The position numbers and the translations under genes were made by a program. This document shows positions 1 to 11,499 of a stretch of 64,000 nucleotides of DNA, one piece after another. Each line of letters opens with the position of its first letter. The stretch's first letter is position 1. The notes below the pieces were generated by a model. That model was not told the DNA's origin, did no database searches, and saw only the letters and a list, made by a program, of their open reading frames with translations. Origin of the DNA: Syncephalastrum monosporum B8922 (Eukaryota > Mucoromycota > Mucoromycetes > Mucorales > Syncephalastraceae). The DNA lies in assembly GCA_000697355.1 (NCBI GenBank), contig JNEN01000867.1:58338-122337 (forward strand). The letters are read 5' to 3'.

Positions 1-144
1 AATCAGGCAAGCGGGATGAAATTTTAACATTCAAGTGGCTTACATGCAGTAACTTTCCTGCTTCTTTCCACTTTCTACTTTTGGATACACCTCGTCTCTT
101 TTTTTTTTTTTTTTTTTTCCTTTGCTCTCTTTTCGTTATTGACA

Positions 145-896
145 ATGTCCTCCAGAGTCAGCACCCGCAAGGGTGATAATAAGAAGCGGGCGCAAAAGCA
201 TCAGAACACCACCGCGTGGAAGCCCAACAAGGGTTCGAAAAAGACCAAGGAGATCAACTCGCTTCCGATCTACGGTCTTTGCACCCGTTGCCATGAGCAA
301 ATCGAATGGCGCAAAAAGTACAGAAAGTATAAGCCTCTGACGACCCCGAAACGATGGTAGGCAAACAAAAGATGCATGCTCTATTATACTCTATATTCTA
401 GTAGCTGACGCTATGAGTAGCACGTCGTGTTCGGAAAAGACGATCAAAGAAGCGTATCATGTCTTGTGCAACCCATGCGCAAGCGACAAAAAGGTCTGCG
501 CCAAGTGCCTGCAGAGCAAGGAAATCGTAGCAAAGTGAGTCAGAGCAAGTGTATTTTTTAGTCTATGCGTTACTTATGCATTCATTTAGGAAAGAGGATA
601 TCCGAACGGCTGCGGATGAAGTCCGCGAAGAGCAAGAGCTGCAGCGACTGCTGTCGCGTATGTCTGTGCGACAGAAGCGAAGCTACCTCCGCAAGATGGA
701 GCGTGGCGATGACCTGTCACATATCAAGGCCGAAGACTTTGAGGACAGCGATTTTGATTTTGGCAGTGACCTCAGTGACGATGACTTTGACGACGACGAC
801 GAAGAAGACGACGACGAAGACAACGAGGACAAGGATGAGGACGAGGACGATAAAGCGTTGGCGAGCAAGGCCAAGGATCTGAAAGTGTCAAATTAG
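145..896 (+). CDS. C9orf85-like (DUF2039) zinc-binding protein
   Basis: Three exons (145-356, 418-534, 590-896) join in frame to about 211 residues. The N-terminus has the lysine-rich stretch with QKHQNT that marks the C9orf85/DUF2039 family. It is followed by two CxxC pairs (LCTRC, then CTSC created across the first splice) and two more Cys pairs (CNPC, CAKC), which look like paired zinc-binding knuckles. The cysteine pattern only becomes complete when both introns are removed, which supports the splice sites. The last exon is helical and ends in a long Asp/Glu tract (about residues 165-195), longer than in the animal proteins. Function is unknown in the family. The ATG at 145 follows a C/T-rich tract typical of promoters here. 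Confidence 0.85.
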
Positions 897-1485
897 AGAA
901 CACAACATACCAACCATACCAGCTCGACGCGCGTAGACACACGCTACCTGCACTTACATTAACGTACCTCGCATCTCTTTTTTATGTATTCCGCCACATG
1001 TATAAAGTACTCAAAGCAGCATGCTCGTCTAAATCATGTCTATTCTGCGTAAACAGGAAGAGATTGAAAAGAGTCAATGGAAGTGTATGCCCGGTGGCCA
1101 CGTGAGAGCGGGGAAGCTCGATTATCAGTAGCAGACCGAACCTGGCGAGCAGTGGGTCAGGGGCTAAATTTAATCAATGAAGAGGAGAGTTTCCCATCCA
1201 GGTCTCCGGCGCCTTATAAGTGCAGTGAAAGTCGAAGTAACTCAGTACTCTACTAGGGCATCAGTACATGTACACTTTTTGGATACATGTGTACAGATTC
1301 CCCTGCTTGTCATCCGAAAGGAAATAATCACACCGCTTGACTGTGGGGTGTGTCTGTCTTACCAAATTATTTCCAACCCTGATCTCAAAGATGCCATACG
1401 GGTCACAGGATTCTTTCTATGATCAGATAAAGCAATGGTCTATATTTACATATACAAGCATGGGCAATTGCCTGGGAATTCTACT
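897..1485. other. convergent intergenic region
   Basis: About 590 bases between the 3' ends of two convergent genes. I see no convincing gene, repeat or RNA here, only short unsupported open frames. Confidence 0.5.
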
Positions 1486-3981
1486 TTAGCTCGAAGGAGC
1501 ATAACGCCAGCGTCGTGCTATGCTATGCACCGTTTCCACAAACGCGTCCCAGGACTCAATGCTAGCTGGCTTAATCTCGTCCACCGAGTCAGGCACGCTA
1601 TCAGCCTCAACCGGCACAACCTACGCACCCACGTAAGAGAATTAATATTCAAATGAAACGAACAAGCTATCGAATGAACTTACCGAAAGTTCTGTGCGAC
1701 TGGAGCGTGTGATCTGGTCTTCGATATCACTTACGACGACCATGGAATTGTTAACAAGGTACTGCGAGTCATAACGGAAAGCGATATGTGCAAGCGTCAT
1801 TTCCTCGTCCTGCGTGACCTTGTTCAACGCCATCGGGCACTCGAGTTCCGAGTATCTAAAAATACCATGAGCGTGTATTCCTTTGTACCTCCTATTGACC
1901 TTACCCAACGGATTCACACTGCTCGAGGAGTTCGCTCATCACGGGCGTCAAGCTTTGCATACCAGGCTTCTCAGACGCACCAAAGAGGGTGCATCGGTTG
2001 GCCAATAAGCGGACATCGATAGTGCTGGTGAAGAAAAAAAGTGAAATCCGACATCAATAACTCTGTGTAAAAAATACTAGATGCACAAGCACTTACCCAG
2101 CCAAGTCGAGCATATCCAATGTGGATCTGCTGTGTTCACCCACGATCCGATCGAGCTGCAGGTCACCTGTCTCCTGCACATTGAATCCAACCTCGAGACG
2201 CTGGAGACCTTCTTGGTCAGCATGAACGTCATTCAGCGTCGCCAAAAGCGACCGGTTGACGTAGTGAAGATGCACCGAGCGGCGATGTCGGCCAGCCTCG
2301 ACTGAGATGGGCATGAAAGGGGCGGTGATACGCGTCGGTGGGTGTCTGTACATGGGGTGAGCCACGCTTTTTTCACTGTATTCTTATGAGCACTTACGCT
2401 GCCATGAACGATTTGCGTCCTCCGGTGGTCACTTGGGCCAAATAGTCTTGCAGCGCATTCAAGGAAAAGTTACCGACTAAACCGGGCTGCAGGATATTGG
2501 GGCCCTGTCCCAGGACAGGATTTTGAAATAGGCCGTTGCCAAATCTAGTAGAAACATGAGCCATCTCGACTTGCCCCACTTTACCTACTTACGTTGCTTT
2601 CAAGTTTGTGACCTCGCCCTTGCTAACGTCCAGAGGTTCGAGAAGCCGGGCCTTGATTTTTGACCAGTCGAGTGGATCTTGGGATTTGGCTTGTTCCCTA
2701 TGTATATTCATGTTATAACAGATGTGTCTGTTGTTTGATCGTTCTACTTACGGTTCCCGACTATGTACGAAGTAATAGGGTAGATCGGTCACGCTTGTGT
2801 TGATGGGCTGGAAAGACACAATGAATCACGCCAGTGTATACCAGGAAAAGCCAGCTTGACTTACCGTGACTTGGGATTTCTGTATACGGCTCCAACCAAC
2901 GGAGCGAGACACCAAGGGAAGGGCGAGCGGGTCATGGACGGGCATGAACTGGAGGTCGAGCTGGGTCGAGGGGTATTCAATGACAGCGCCGTCCGACGCA
3001 TCCAACGAGGGGGTCTCGGTGAATTCGAGCTAGCAATAGTACGGCATGGGTATGGACAGTAATCGAAAATTACACACTGTTTTGCATACCTCTGTCAAGG
3101 AAAGCTCGAGCATATGCTGAGCGTCTTGGATGGCATCCTGCGTGCGTGCCCAAAAATGGAACTAAAGAATCACAAGGGTTAAGTGAGCGAACACAGCATG
3201 CAGTTGCGCTCACCTTTTGGTCGACCAAGTCAATGTAAGCCTCGCATGTCTTTGAGATATCGGTGACGACGGGGCTGATCCGGCTCGTAAAGTCAGGCCA
3301 GGCGAGGTGCGAGGCCAAGCGAGGAATGTCGGCCGAAGCATGCTTGAAGACAAGGCTGGCCTCCACCTTCTGGCGGGCTTGCTCGACACTGTCGGGTTGA
3401 CCTTCGATGACGTATCGTAACTTATCAAACTGGACAGTGATCCGGACCTGGTCTTCTTGCTCAATTTGTCGGAGGGCCTCGCCATTGTCTTGGACGAGGA
3501 AGAAGAGGTCGTGTTTAGCCCCGCGGCCAATGTGCTTTACGTCGTTCCTGCGTCGTTGGCGTTCCTCCTCGGCAATCATGTCTTTGCTCTTGACGCCCCA
3601 GAGGTCGTGCATAATGTGGCTGATGAGATCGCGTTTCCTCAGCGACTTGTTGGCAAAGCGCTGTTGTTGTCTGAGGTAGAGTCGTAGCTGAGGGACGGTG
3701 AACGAGTTGTTGAGGCTGTCGCGCACTTTTTTGTACTCCTTGTTAGAAAGCACCGACTTGAATTGTTTCTCTCCATCGGATCGTTGTTTATAGGCGGGCT
3801 GGAGCGCTTCGATCGCGCCAAAGATGGTACGATCTTGGGCTGCCGTGTCGTCCGGAAAGAGATTCTCGTCGTTCGGGCGGATCGCTGTTGCATGAAAGCG
3901 GGCACATGCCACGCGGGTCTTTAGAGCGGGACGCACCAAGGGCGTACGCACCCAAGAGAGCGTGCAACGAAGCGATGCCAT
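1486..3981 (-). CDS. SLS1-like mitochondrial gene-expression protein
   Basis: Ten exons can be joined without breaking frame (3214-3981, 3090-3161, 2865-3029, 2752-2807, 2593-2697, 2398-2544, 2097-2345, 1905-2024, 1684-1855, 1486-1620), giving about 662 residues, close to the length of yeast Sls1. The N-terminus is basic and Ser/Thr/Arg-rich with no acidic residues in the first 30, which suits a mitochondrial presequence. A SAP/KH-like block follows (SFTVPQLRLYLRQQQ, then GRGAKHDLFFLVQDNGEALRQ). In the family, Sls1 is a matrix-facing inner-membrane protein that couples transcription and translation of mitochondrial mRNAs. The assignment rests on pattern recognition of the N-terminal region plus length, so the family call is probable, not proven. 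Introns of 41-79 nt carry standard GT..AG ends. Confidence 0.7.
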
Positions 3982-4229
3982 GACCAGCCTTGCGATGTGC
4001 GTTTGACAGCTGCAAGGCAGAAAAAAAAAGTCGCAATTGAAGTACAGCTTTGTTGATGGCCTATCTGGAATTTTTGTGGCCGATGATACAGTGAAGAAAA
4101 TAATCCTGTCGCATGCCCATGAAATTCGTATTGGTGTCAAACGCAAGAGTCGTTTGACATCCCAAGTCAAGCTCAAGGAAGCTTGCTTTTTAACTCATTT
4201 CTTTGTTACACACCATCTTAACAATACAC

Positions 4230-4340
4230 ATGGGTAAAAACCGCCCTTCCCATAAGCCTCGTGCCATCAACGAGAGAGTGCTGACGTCCAATATAAACCG
4301 CAAAAGTTATACGGGCATATTGCCCGAGCCATCTGTCTGA
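4230..4340 (+). CDS. candidate small ORF, divergent from SLS1-like gene
   Basis: A 36-codon frame begins MGKNRPSHKPRAINERVL after a leader ending in CAATACACATG, which resembles other start contexts in the window. It is basic at the N-terminus and stops at 4338-4340, just before the Fanzor relic. It may be the first exon of a gene truncated by that element, or chance. I do not recognise it. Confidence 0.2.
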   Translation: MGKNRPSHKPRAINERVLTSNINRKSYTGILPEPSV

Positions 4341-4441
4341 CCGGCGGCTCATACTATTCTTGTTCTTTTATCTGAATGGTATGTGGTGGCGCCACGTCTT
4401 GTTTTCCTTATTTTGCGAGGTCCGGAGCTCTCTCCCGTCGT

Positions 4442-5535
4442 TCATCGTTGTTGACGCGCATGTAAGGCGGGATGAAACAACTCTCTTGGTCTTTGGCTCG
4501 TCCTCAGGAAAGCATCCGACGCCAGGACTTTCTTGTGCGCCGCCATTCTGTCCCTGTGGAAGTAGTACTTGCACTCCGGGCATACCTTGACACGAAGGAC
4601 CTTTTCTTAAGAACATGGTGTACACCTGCTTGCCTTCTTGCAGGCAACGTGGGCAGACTCGGCTGGTACAGAATCCATTGATTCGTACAATCGGATATCC
4701 CTGCTGCTTGGCATGGCGTGTCAGTGCGCTCAGAAGCTTGTTGTCCATCGGGGACATGGCGCCTTTTCCTGGGGTACTACTGCCTTGTCCGTCGAGACCA
4801 GCTACAATAAGGACATTGGCCCGGTTTGCATCACCAACTCTTTTCGCAGTTCCTAGCAACAGGTTGCAAGTGCGGTCTACTTGCGATCGGATAGACATCT
4901 GCGTGGTCCAGAATTTGCGTGCAACAGAAGCACTCGTGTAAAATCTGCGGAGCTGGCCCCTTCGTCCGTTTGCTTGGTAAGAACGAAGCTTTCCCTTGAA
5001 GGAGCCCCGCAGGTTTGTACCCTTGACATGTCGTGAGATCTCTGCTTCGATTTGGTGCATGCCTAGGCGGTCTTTCCTGTTCTCTAACCAGCGAGCATTG
5101 CATTTGGTCTTTCCATAGATCTCTTGACGAGGGACATAGATCTGGATACCCTGTTTCTCGCTCGCTTGACAGACGGGCATGGCGAAAGAGGCGACTGGGC
5201 AGATTTCACCGAAATCCATACCAATAATGGTCTTTACAGATTTTGATACGTCCGTTGTCAGGAACGAGCGGATGTCTGGGTAGTGTTCCTTTCCGTGAAC
5301 CTCTCGCTTTTTGATCCAATTCGTAAGGGTTTGGAGAAGTCGAATCCCGTCTCTCTTGGAAGATGTGCCAACTGTATATGTGGGTAGCGTCTTACTAGGA
5401 ATGAACTTGCGGAGCTTCCAGTGGTAGGCGCGCTTGTAAAGATTGACACTGTTCCCTGTGGCAATAACTTTGGTCGAGATGTCGAGACGAGCCCCATCGC
5501 ATGTGATCGGAGTTCAATAACCATGGCATCATATA
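4442..5535 (-). pseudogene. Fanzor-like (eukaryotic TnpB-type) nuclease relic
   Basis: Three reading frames on the minus strand together resemble the C-terminal half of a Fanzor, an RNA-guided nuclease related to IS607/IS605 TnpB. Visible pieces in order: a helical region near 5260-5500 (YKRAYHWKLRKFIPSKTLPT); a RuvC-I-like strand IIGMDFGEICPVASFAMP at about 5170-5225, whose Asp is the expected catalytic residue; a basic helical stretch; a RuvC-II-region strand (ANVLIVAGLDGQGS); the zinc-ribbon half TSRVCPRC at about 4655; then, in a different frame, the second half VKVCPEC followed by HRDRMAAHKK, the expected RuvC-III Asp. The frame changes inside an A-run near 4605-4612 and another shift lies near 5490. 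No N-terminal domain or serine-recombinase partner is adjacent. This is inactive as read. Confidence 0.75.
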
Positions 5536-5848
5536 TACTTTAGCTTTCTATCAGCAGGGGCCCCAGCAAGATAGCTCTTATAGTTGAGCAGAAAACTATT
5601 CGCCGTGTCCTTATCACAGGACTACTCCATAATACGAGCTAGAGATACCTTGGGAGTCCATGCACTCTACACTCCCTGTGTATGCGCAGCTCAACTTTAT
5701 CATCATCTCAATTGGAACGTGCACAGACATATCCTGCCGAAATTGCATAAAAAAAATTAAGCAACTTCGAAGCATTTTGCGTTCGTGACAGTGGGTTCAC
5801 ACGATTAGGGCTGGGTTGGCGTAAACGGGCTGTACCCGTCCTGTGGAA

Positions 5849-6133
5849 TTAAATCGCCCTGTGAAAGAAGAACCATGCATCAACATTCACGAACACACTT
5901 GTTTCTTTTTCCCATATCAAGCTCGTTCGCTCGAAATGCTCTAAATGCCAGATGACGCTCATGCCCTTGAGCAATTTGGCTAGCATAAGAAACAAGTTCA
6001 CGCAGACCAGGACAATCCAAACCACAGGCTCAGAGGACAAAACGTAGGAAGTGATTTCAATAAAGAGGGGCTTTTGTGTCATTGTGTCTCGATGGATACG
6101 ATAAGATGTATGGCTTAAACAGATGACATACAT
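5849..6133 (-). CDS. candidate small membrane protein
   Basis: A frame of up to 94 codons (an internal ATG gives about 78) with one strongly hydrophobic segment, VVWIVLVCVNLFLMLAKLL, that could span a membrane, followed by HLEHFERTSL. There is a weak resemblance to the N-terminal multi-span region of Hrd1-type ubiquitin ligases, so it could be a fragment of such a gene. No introns or homologous exons were found nearby. Chance cannot be excluded. Confidence 0.25.
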   Translation of the reverse strand: MYVICLSHTSYRIHRDTMTQKPLFIEITSYVLSSEPVVWIVLVCVNLFLMLAKLLKGMSVIWHLEHFERTSLIWEKETSVFVNVDAWFFFHRAI

Positions 6134-6343
6134 TTAAATTATATGTTAGCATGTCTATGTCGCTATTTACATGCCCATCAATAGTGTTTCCAGTATATGT
6201 ATATCATACTGTATAGCAAAGATTAACGATGCAATGGTTACTAATATACAAATGACTAACAAACTGAGAAAGCACGTTATATGTGTATAAGATAGGAATA
6301 TAGATTTTATTATGCTCAAGCAAAGGCAAAAAGGATCAAGATG

Positions 6344-6550
6344 TTAATTCTTACAGGCAGGTAAAGTAGGCGTAAATCTACAGAGTTGTTTTGTATCAAC
6401 AACACGTTTTGCTAGAGATTCAAAGCCTTGGATCTGTGCAATATTGTCGTTCACGGATGCTCCTTCACCAGACATGGCTGTAGTTGGTGTACTGAGAGCA
6501 GACGACATCAAAGTCGCCAGCAGTAGGAGGGAAGCAACGGTGAAACGCAT
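6344..6550 (-). CDS. small secreted peptide precursor (Kex2-type)
   Basis: A 68-residue uninterrupted frame. Residues 1-20 form a textbook signal peptide (MRFTVASLLLLATLMSSALS). An acidic/neutral pro-region follows, then a dibasic SLAKR at about residues 44-48, the usual recognition site of Kex2-like proteases. The C-terminal tail after KR is short and has exactly two cysteines nine positions apart (CRFTPTLPAC), so one disulfide could close a ten-residue loop containing two prolines. A TATAAATA box lies about 130 nt upstream. Layout matches precursors of secreted fungal peptides, but I recognise no family, and mating, communication or inhibitor roles are all guesses. Confidence 0.6.
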   Translation of the reverse strand: MRFTVASLLLLATLMSSALSTPTTAMSGEGASVNDNIAQIQGFESLAKRVVDTKQLCRFTPTLPACKN

Positions 6551-6677
6551 ACTGGTCTTGTCAGTTGTAATGCCGGAGTGGATGGGTTAAGATAGAATTG
6601 TGTTGCGGAATTCCGTTATTGGAGAATATGAGATGATAGGCGATGACCGTAGGGTAGGCAAAAGTAAACAGCAGCCC

Positions 6678-6685
6678 TATTTATA
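6678..6685 (-). promoter_or_regulatory. TATA box of secreted peptide gene
   Basis: TATAAATA on the minus strand, about 130 nt upstream of the ATG at 6550. Position and sequence suit a strong TATA promoter for the small secreted peptide gene. Confidence 0.45.
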
Positions 6686-6689
6686 CTGT

Positions 6690-8720
6690 TATCTGCTCCG
6701 TGATTATTAGAATCAAACTCCGTGCACAAAAAGGAAAATAGTGTTATGTACGCCGACAAAAAGACGCACCCGGGAAGGTTCCATGCATTTTAGACATACT
6801 TGGTTGATTCAGATATCAAGTATATCGTAAGAAGTAGGGCGTATATAGTTAGGCTACGAGTCACGATATCCGGAAAACGGAGACCATATGCAGGGATGTC
6901 TGGCCGAGCGATATGCATATCGCGTTTGTTTTGAGCAATAAATATACAGCATTATAGCTACCGTTTCGGGGGAAGGATGCTCGTTTTAAAAAATACAGTC
7001 AGTGATGATGAGGTATAGATTACTGTGGATTTCTTTAAGATTTTTACGTTGGTAGATTGTTACGTGGTAAGTCGTGAATTTACGTCCGGAATTTTTACAG
7101 TTCATCTTACGCAAGAAGGCGTTTTTTGTGGCGTTTGATTACTGGATCGAACAGTAAGGAGCCTAGTACTGGAAACGGCCCTAAAGAACGCTCCTTAAAC
7201 ACTCCTGTAATCAGGGCACTCTCGCATTTTCCGTCGTTTCTTCACAGGATCCATCCCTGATTTACGGCATCAGGAAAGTAAACAGCCTTCTGTGATGTAC
7301 TTCACTTGCTCGACTCAGGTAAACTTTTGAAGGAACTCCTTCTGGACTGTCCCTGGAAACTGAATCTGAGCGATATATTACGAGGTACTGATTGAGGTGC
7401 CACTGTACTCGAGCTTGTATGGAATGATGCTTAACAGCTCTCATCTATCCCGTCCCAATAGAGAGCAGTGTAATTTTTTTTTCTAAGAAAAAGGGGCCTG
7501 TTCGTATGCATATATAGGAGTGACAGGATCAGCTTGAATACAAAAAGAGAAACCCGCATCTGCAGACAAGAAGAATATCTTCCAACAGCAAAGATATGCG
7601 TAAATTGTAACAGCGCCTTGTTACGAGATTTTGTTTAATAGTCGATATCGCAGATGTTGGTCATGCCCGTACATCCTGTGTAGGGCGAGCTGAAAGTAAA
7701 TGCTACTATACCCTTTTTTATGTGGGTAATCGCGAAGAGTACGGTAGGTCAATGGAGTTGCAACATACCTATGCTATAGCAAGATGATCTACTGCGTTCC
7801 CTCATGTTTAAATTCATTTTTCTGAAATTTAATCATGTAACTGCCGTCGACAAGTCCGAGCCTCGATTTTGAGCTCATTTCCTTTAGTGTTCGGCGGCGT
7901 TATCTACAGACATGTTATCCTTTTAGTCGAATCTCGAAGGGTCATGGCATCGCTTGGACTCCTAGTTGAACGTGTTTTGCCTCACACGACAGAAACCACA
8001 CGATTAACATAAATATGAATGTTTCGAAACACGTCAAGCTAAGCATGAAGGAGAAAAAGATATGATTGTAAGCCAAAGCGGGGAGACTCAGATATTTGAT
8101 GAGATAGAGTAGCCAGTCCACAATAGCAGCTGCAAGGAAAAGTAGAGTATAATAAGATACAGTACGAACTTATGAAAATTATTTTAATTGAGGATGATAG
8201 TATATCCAGTAGCGTAATATGAAGTAGCCACAATGAAGTGTTTGGCTGAACATACTGATGTAGAACTGCATTTGTACGATACCGGTTGCTTCTGTTGCTT
8301 TAGGTTATCGGTACTTAGGTAACTATGCATCATCTAACATAGCCGTGTCACATACGGCATCCTATGGCGTCACTCGTAGTAGGTAAACAATAAATAGATC
8401 GTTCTAATTCATTACATGCTTAAAGAAGAGATATATGAAGTTGAGATTGTTATTTGAATGCATATTATTGGACAAAAGGGAACCATCCAAGACTCGCCTT
8501 GCCTAGTAATCAGTATCTCCGCCTGTCCTTGCTGTAATCGGACATGCTCGACCTCGCACATCAGATAGAGGTCTTTTTGGCGCGACGGAGGATGTTGAAG
8601 GACCCGTAGGTCCTAAATCAGAAAACAAAATCAGATAGATTGTTGGGATACTGCCCATTGCCATTGGCCATTAAACGCATCCACTACTAACCTACTGTTG
8701 TAAAGCCAAATATTAATCTA
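6690..8720. other. A/T-rich gene-poor stretch
   Basis: About 2 kb with frequent stops in all frames, no splice-consistent exon chain and no recognised repeat end. I see nothing here beyond A/T-rich non-coding sequence, possibly old decayed repeats. Confidence 0.5.
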
Positions 8721-9520
8721 GCTTTGTTGCGATCTGAAGCATCTTTTGCCAGTTGGCCAACCCGGACGAGGCTCTTGGCAATCGGCTTATGGTTCAGCGC
8801 CTGGTACCATGGCCTGACTTCTCCACATCCTACATGTGCGCCAACTGCTGCTTCACTGGCAACATTCAGAGACGCATCGGGCCTTGCAGCTCGGACTTTG
8901 TCGTCGCCGCCGGCATGAGTCTTTTGTAAACCAAATTGGATCGTAAATACTAAATCATATTAAATTTCGGCGGATTTGAATCACGTTACCATCGGAAAAG
9001 GAAGTCAGCATCCATATCCTGAAAGAGAGGTGCTTCGCTTGACCTTTAGTTAGGTTCTTTCTGTTCTTTCTGTCCTTTGCGTGTACACCGAATGCGCAGG
9101 TCTGATATGACCAAGCATCTATCAGGGCACTCGTCTCCTCAACAGGCACAGCGTGCTCGGAGCCCAAAAAAATTAAACCGTGTCGAGCAGGTCTAGGAGG
9201 TGCGCGCCGGTCGACTGCTCTCCTTGCTGTCAATCTCGGATAGTATGTACAGTAGCCAGTATACCCGCCTGTCCTTGCTATTAAGTACATGCAGTTTGCC
9301 GGTGCTCGGAAGCAAGTTGATGACTAGTTTCTTGACATTAGCATATTTCTTGGTAATTCGAAAAGTGTCAGACACGAACCCCTTTCTAGGTCTTCATTTC
9401 CCATTCATGCGCCATCACCCAGTTTCGTTTTTAGCGGTCCATATCTGTGCAGCTGCAGTGCCATTCGATATTGGCCAGATTTCTCCAGTTGGCTACGTTG
9501 CGCCGCGGTCATGAACTCGC
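8720..9520. pseudogene. decayed multicopy-family fragments
   Basis: Broken coding-like sequence on both strands. On the minus strand, about 9280-9340 encodes KKLVINLLPSTGKLHVLNSK, which matches KKLVIDLLPSTGEVYILDSR encoded on the plus strand at about 32365-32425. The DNA is also clearly similar there. On the plus strand around 8770-8910, one frame reads coherently (VQRLVPWPDFSTSYMCANCC) before breaking. The family is not recognised. It is interpreted as relics of a repeated protein family or transposon-carried gene. Confidence 0.45.
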
Positions 9521-10300
9521 AGCCAAGTTGACGTCTGCCGGAATATATAACGCTTACGCTACCCATTGATTTGCATCTTTACGCCTTATGTGCGTATATA
9601 GACGAGCCCAGGCCATTCGGTAGAGGTGCTGAACCTGTACCGTTATTGGGCTCGTTCGGTGGTTGAATGACTACCTTGTGTAGGTACTGATAAGGTTGTG
9701 TTGCGTTGCTTGGTATAATAGGGTAGTTAAGGTAGTATGGGCCAAGGCACTTATAGGTCCGGAGTGCGAATTGGGGAAATGCTGGGTAAGAAGAAAAAAG
9801 GGGAAAAGGTACAAAAGTAGAGGTTTTCTAGGCTATTGTGTGTTAAAGTGTGAGCACCAGCAAAGCTTATTGGGCAAGCTTTGCAAAGAAAGTGTTAAGT
9901 GGGATCAAAAGAGGTAAAGAAAAATAAAAGAATAAGAGATTCGAAAATTCGAGATTCGAAATGAGGCGTTTGGGAATGTTGACAATGTCAGAATGGAGTT
10001 GTAAGAACTTGTGCTTTTCGATGGTGTCTTGATAAATAACCAACGGAGTTCAGTGACAGGTGATAGAAAAGGCTTCTGTAGCGTCAGAGAGATAAGAGAA
10101 TTGTCTTCAAAAGATAATATAGTGATTTATAATGATCTGTGTGAATACTGTCTGAATCTGTCTGTCTAAGGCTAAGAATTTGAGGACTATTTATATGTCT
10201 GAACTGCTAAGGGATATGATATATGGGATAAAGAGGATACTCAGCGAAGAGGCTGATTGCTTGTGTTGATACTCAGGCCAGAGTTCGAATGCTTGGGGGT
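9520..10300. other. non-coding stretch
   Basis: No supported gene. Short low-complexity purine-rich blocks near 9780-9960 only. Confidence 0.4.
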
Positions 10301-10504
10301 TTACTCAGGAAAAAGCTCGAATGCTTGTTGGGCAGGCGATGCCATTTATGGAAACTGGGTCAGCACGTTACACCGTCCGCTCAGGGTTGTGTGGCTCCCC
10401 AACTGTGGTCTCGGAGGTCGTCATAGACAAGACGACTACCGTCGATCGACGCTGCAGCTCGGCTGAAGACATTTTGCGTGGTTGATACTGCTGCCGGATT
10501 TGAT

Positions 10505-11353
10505 TCATATGTAGTTCCGTAGGGCGGTTCTTATTTCTCGCAGCTCCTGGAAGGCACCTGGTGGCAAGGCAAGAGGTCCACAAAGGGAAGATGGCGCTCT
10601 GCGAGCTCTGTCCGACCGTTTCCTAGTCCTAAGGCCCGGAAGACTTGCTACAGGACGACCGCAGCTGGCGAAGCGTCCTCGGGAGAACGTGATGCCGCGC
10701 AGGTACTCGTTCAACGTAATGTCATCACCGATAACGACGGCGGGCACATACCCATACGCCGTTCGAGGCGTGGACTCTTGCAAAATGGCCTGGCGGTAGA
10801 TTTCCGTAAACGGTTGTTGTCCGGCATCGGTCATGGCGGGGTTCGCTTCTGCCAACTCTTGCAACCCCTGTGTCTGGTCCAGAGCTATTACCGAAGAATT
10901 TCAGCTACTGTCCGCGCTCAATCCGGCGTAGTCAAGGGCAACCAAGCAATTGTCTTTGTTCGAGTTGTTGTCGAGGTAGGCGGGGAGGTCTGGGTAGATA
11001 GCATTAGAATATAACAATTGAAGTCTCGGTTCGAATAAATAATCTTGGGTGGTTCCATTGACATTGACGAGATTATCCATCACATCATGGATTCTCGGCA
11101 TATCGCGGGTGAAAAGACTCTCTTGGCTGCGACATGCTGCTGAAGTATAGGTACGTGCTACATGGGAGCAGTACTTCAGTCGCTCAGCCATGGTCTGAAG
11201 CAGCCGGATGCGGCTGTGCAAGCTTTCACCGGCGTGTGGGGACGATTTTCGCACGTATCCGATCATCGAAACCTGCTGCTCGAAGACCATCCACTTCTCG
11301 CTGGTATCTCGGCATAAATGATAACGAGTGCTACCGGGTATTTTGAGCAACAT
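10505..11353 (-). pseudogene. recombinase-like fragment (uncertain)
   Basis: Two adjoining minus-strand frames. The upstream one (11353 to 10901, about 150 residues) contains VSMIGYVRKSS followed by an Arg and a Leu/Gln-rich helix (RIRLLQTMAERL), then VNGTTQD and CLVALDYAGLSADSS. IGYVRKS resembles the first strand of serine-recombinase catalytic domains (usually Y-R-x-S), and the later strand LVALDYAG would fit the same fold. This is inference: the complete set of catalytic residues cannot be verified and the reading frame breaks after 10901. The downstream frame (10864-10505) begins coherently (ELAEANPAMTDAGQQPF) and then degenerates. It lies immediately downstream of the Helitron helicase debris on the same strand. 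Confidence 0.35.
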
Positions 11354-11499
11354 TGTTTAAAGTGCTTCCCCGCAACAGCGACCATTACCATGATATTCTG
11401 TGTTCATGGTGAACATAGGGCGTCTCCTTTCGTTATCAGATGGCGCGTCCTTCGACCACCGCGTTTCTTCCGCTTCAAACATCAATGCCTTCTTCGTTT

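Noticed and set aside
683..874. Poly-Ser minus-strand frame
   Set aside because: It is the complement of the Asp/Glu-rich tail of the C9orf85-like gene and has no independent support.
4368..4605. Minus-strand continuation of the Fanzor frame past the frameshift
   Set aside because: After the A-run the frame reads unrelated text, while the neighbouring frame carries CPEC and HRDRMAAHKK; the longer frame is an artefact of the shift.
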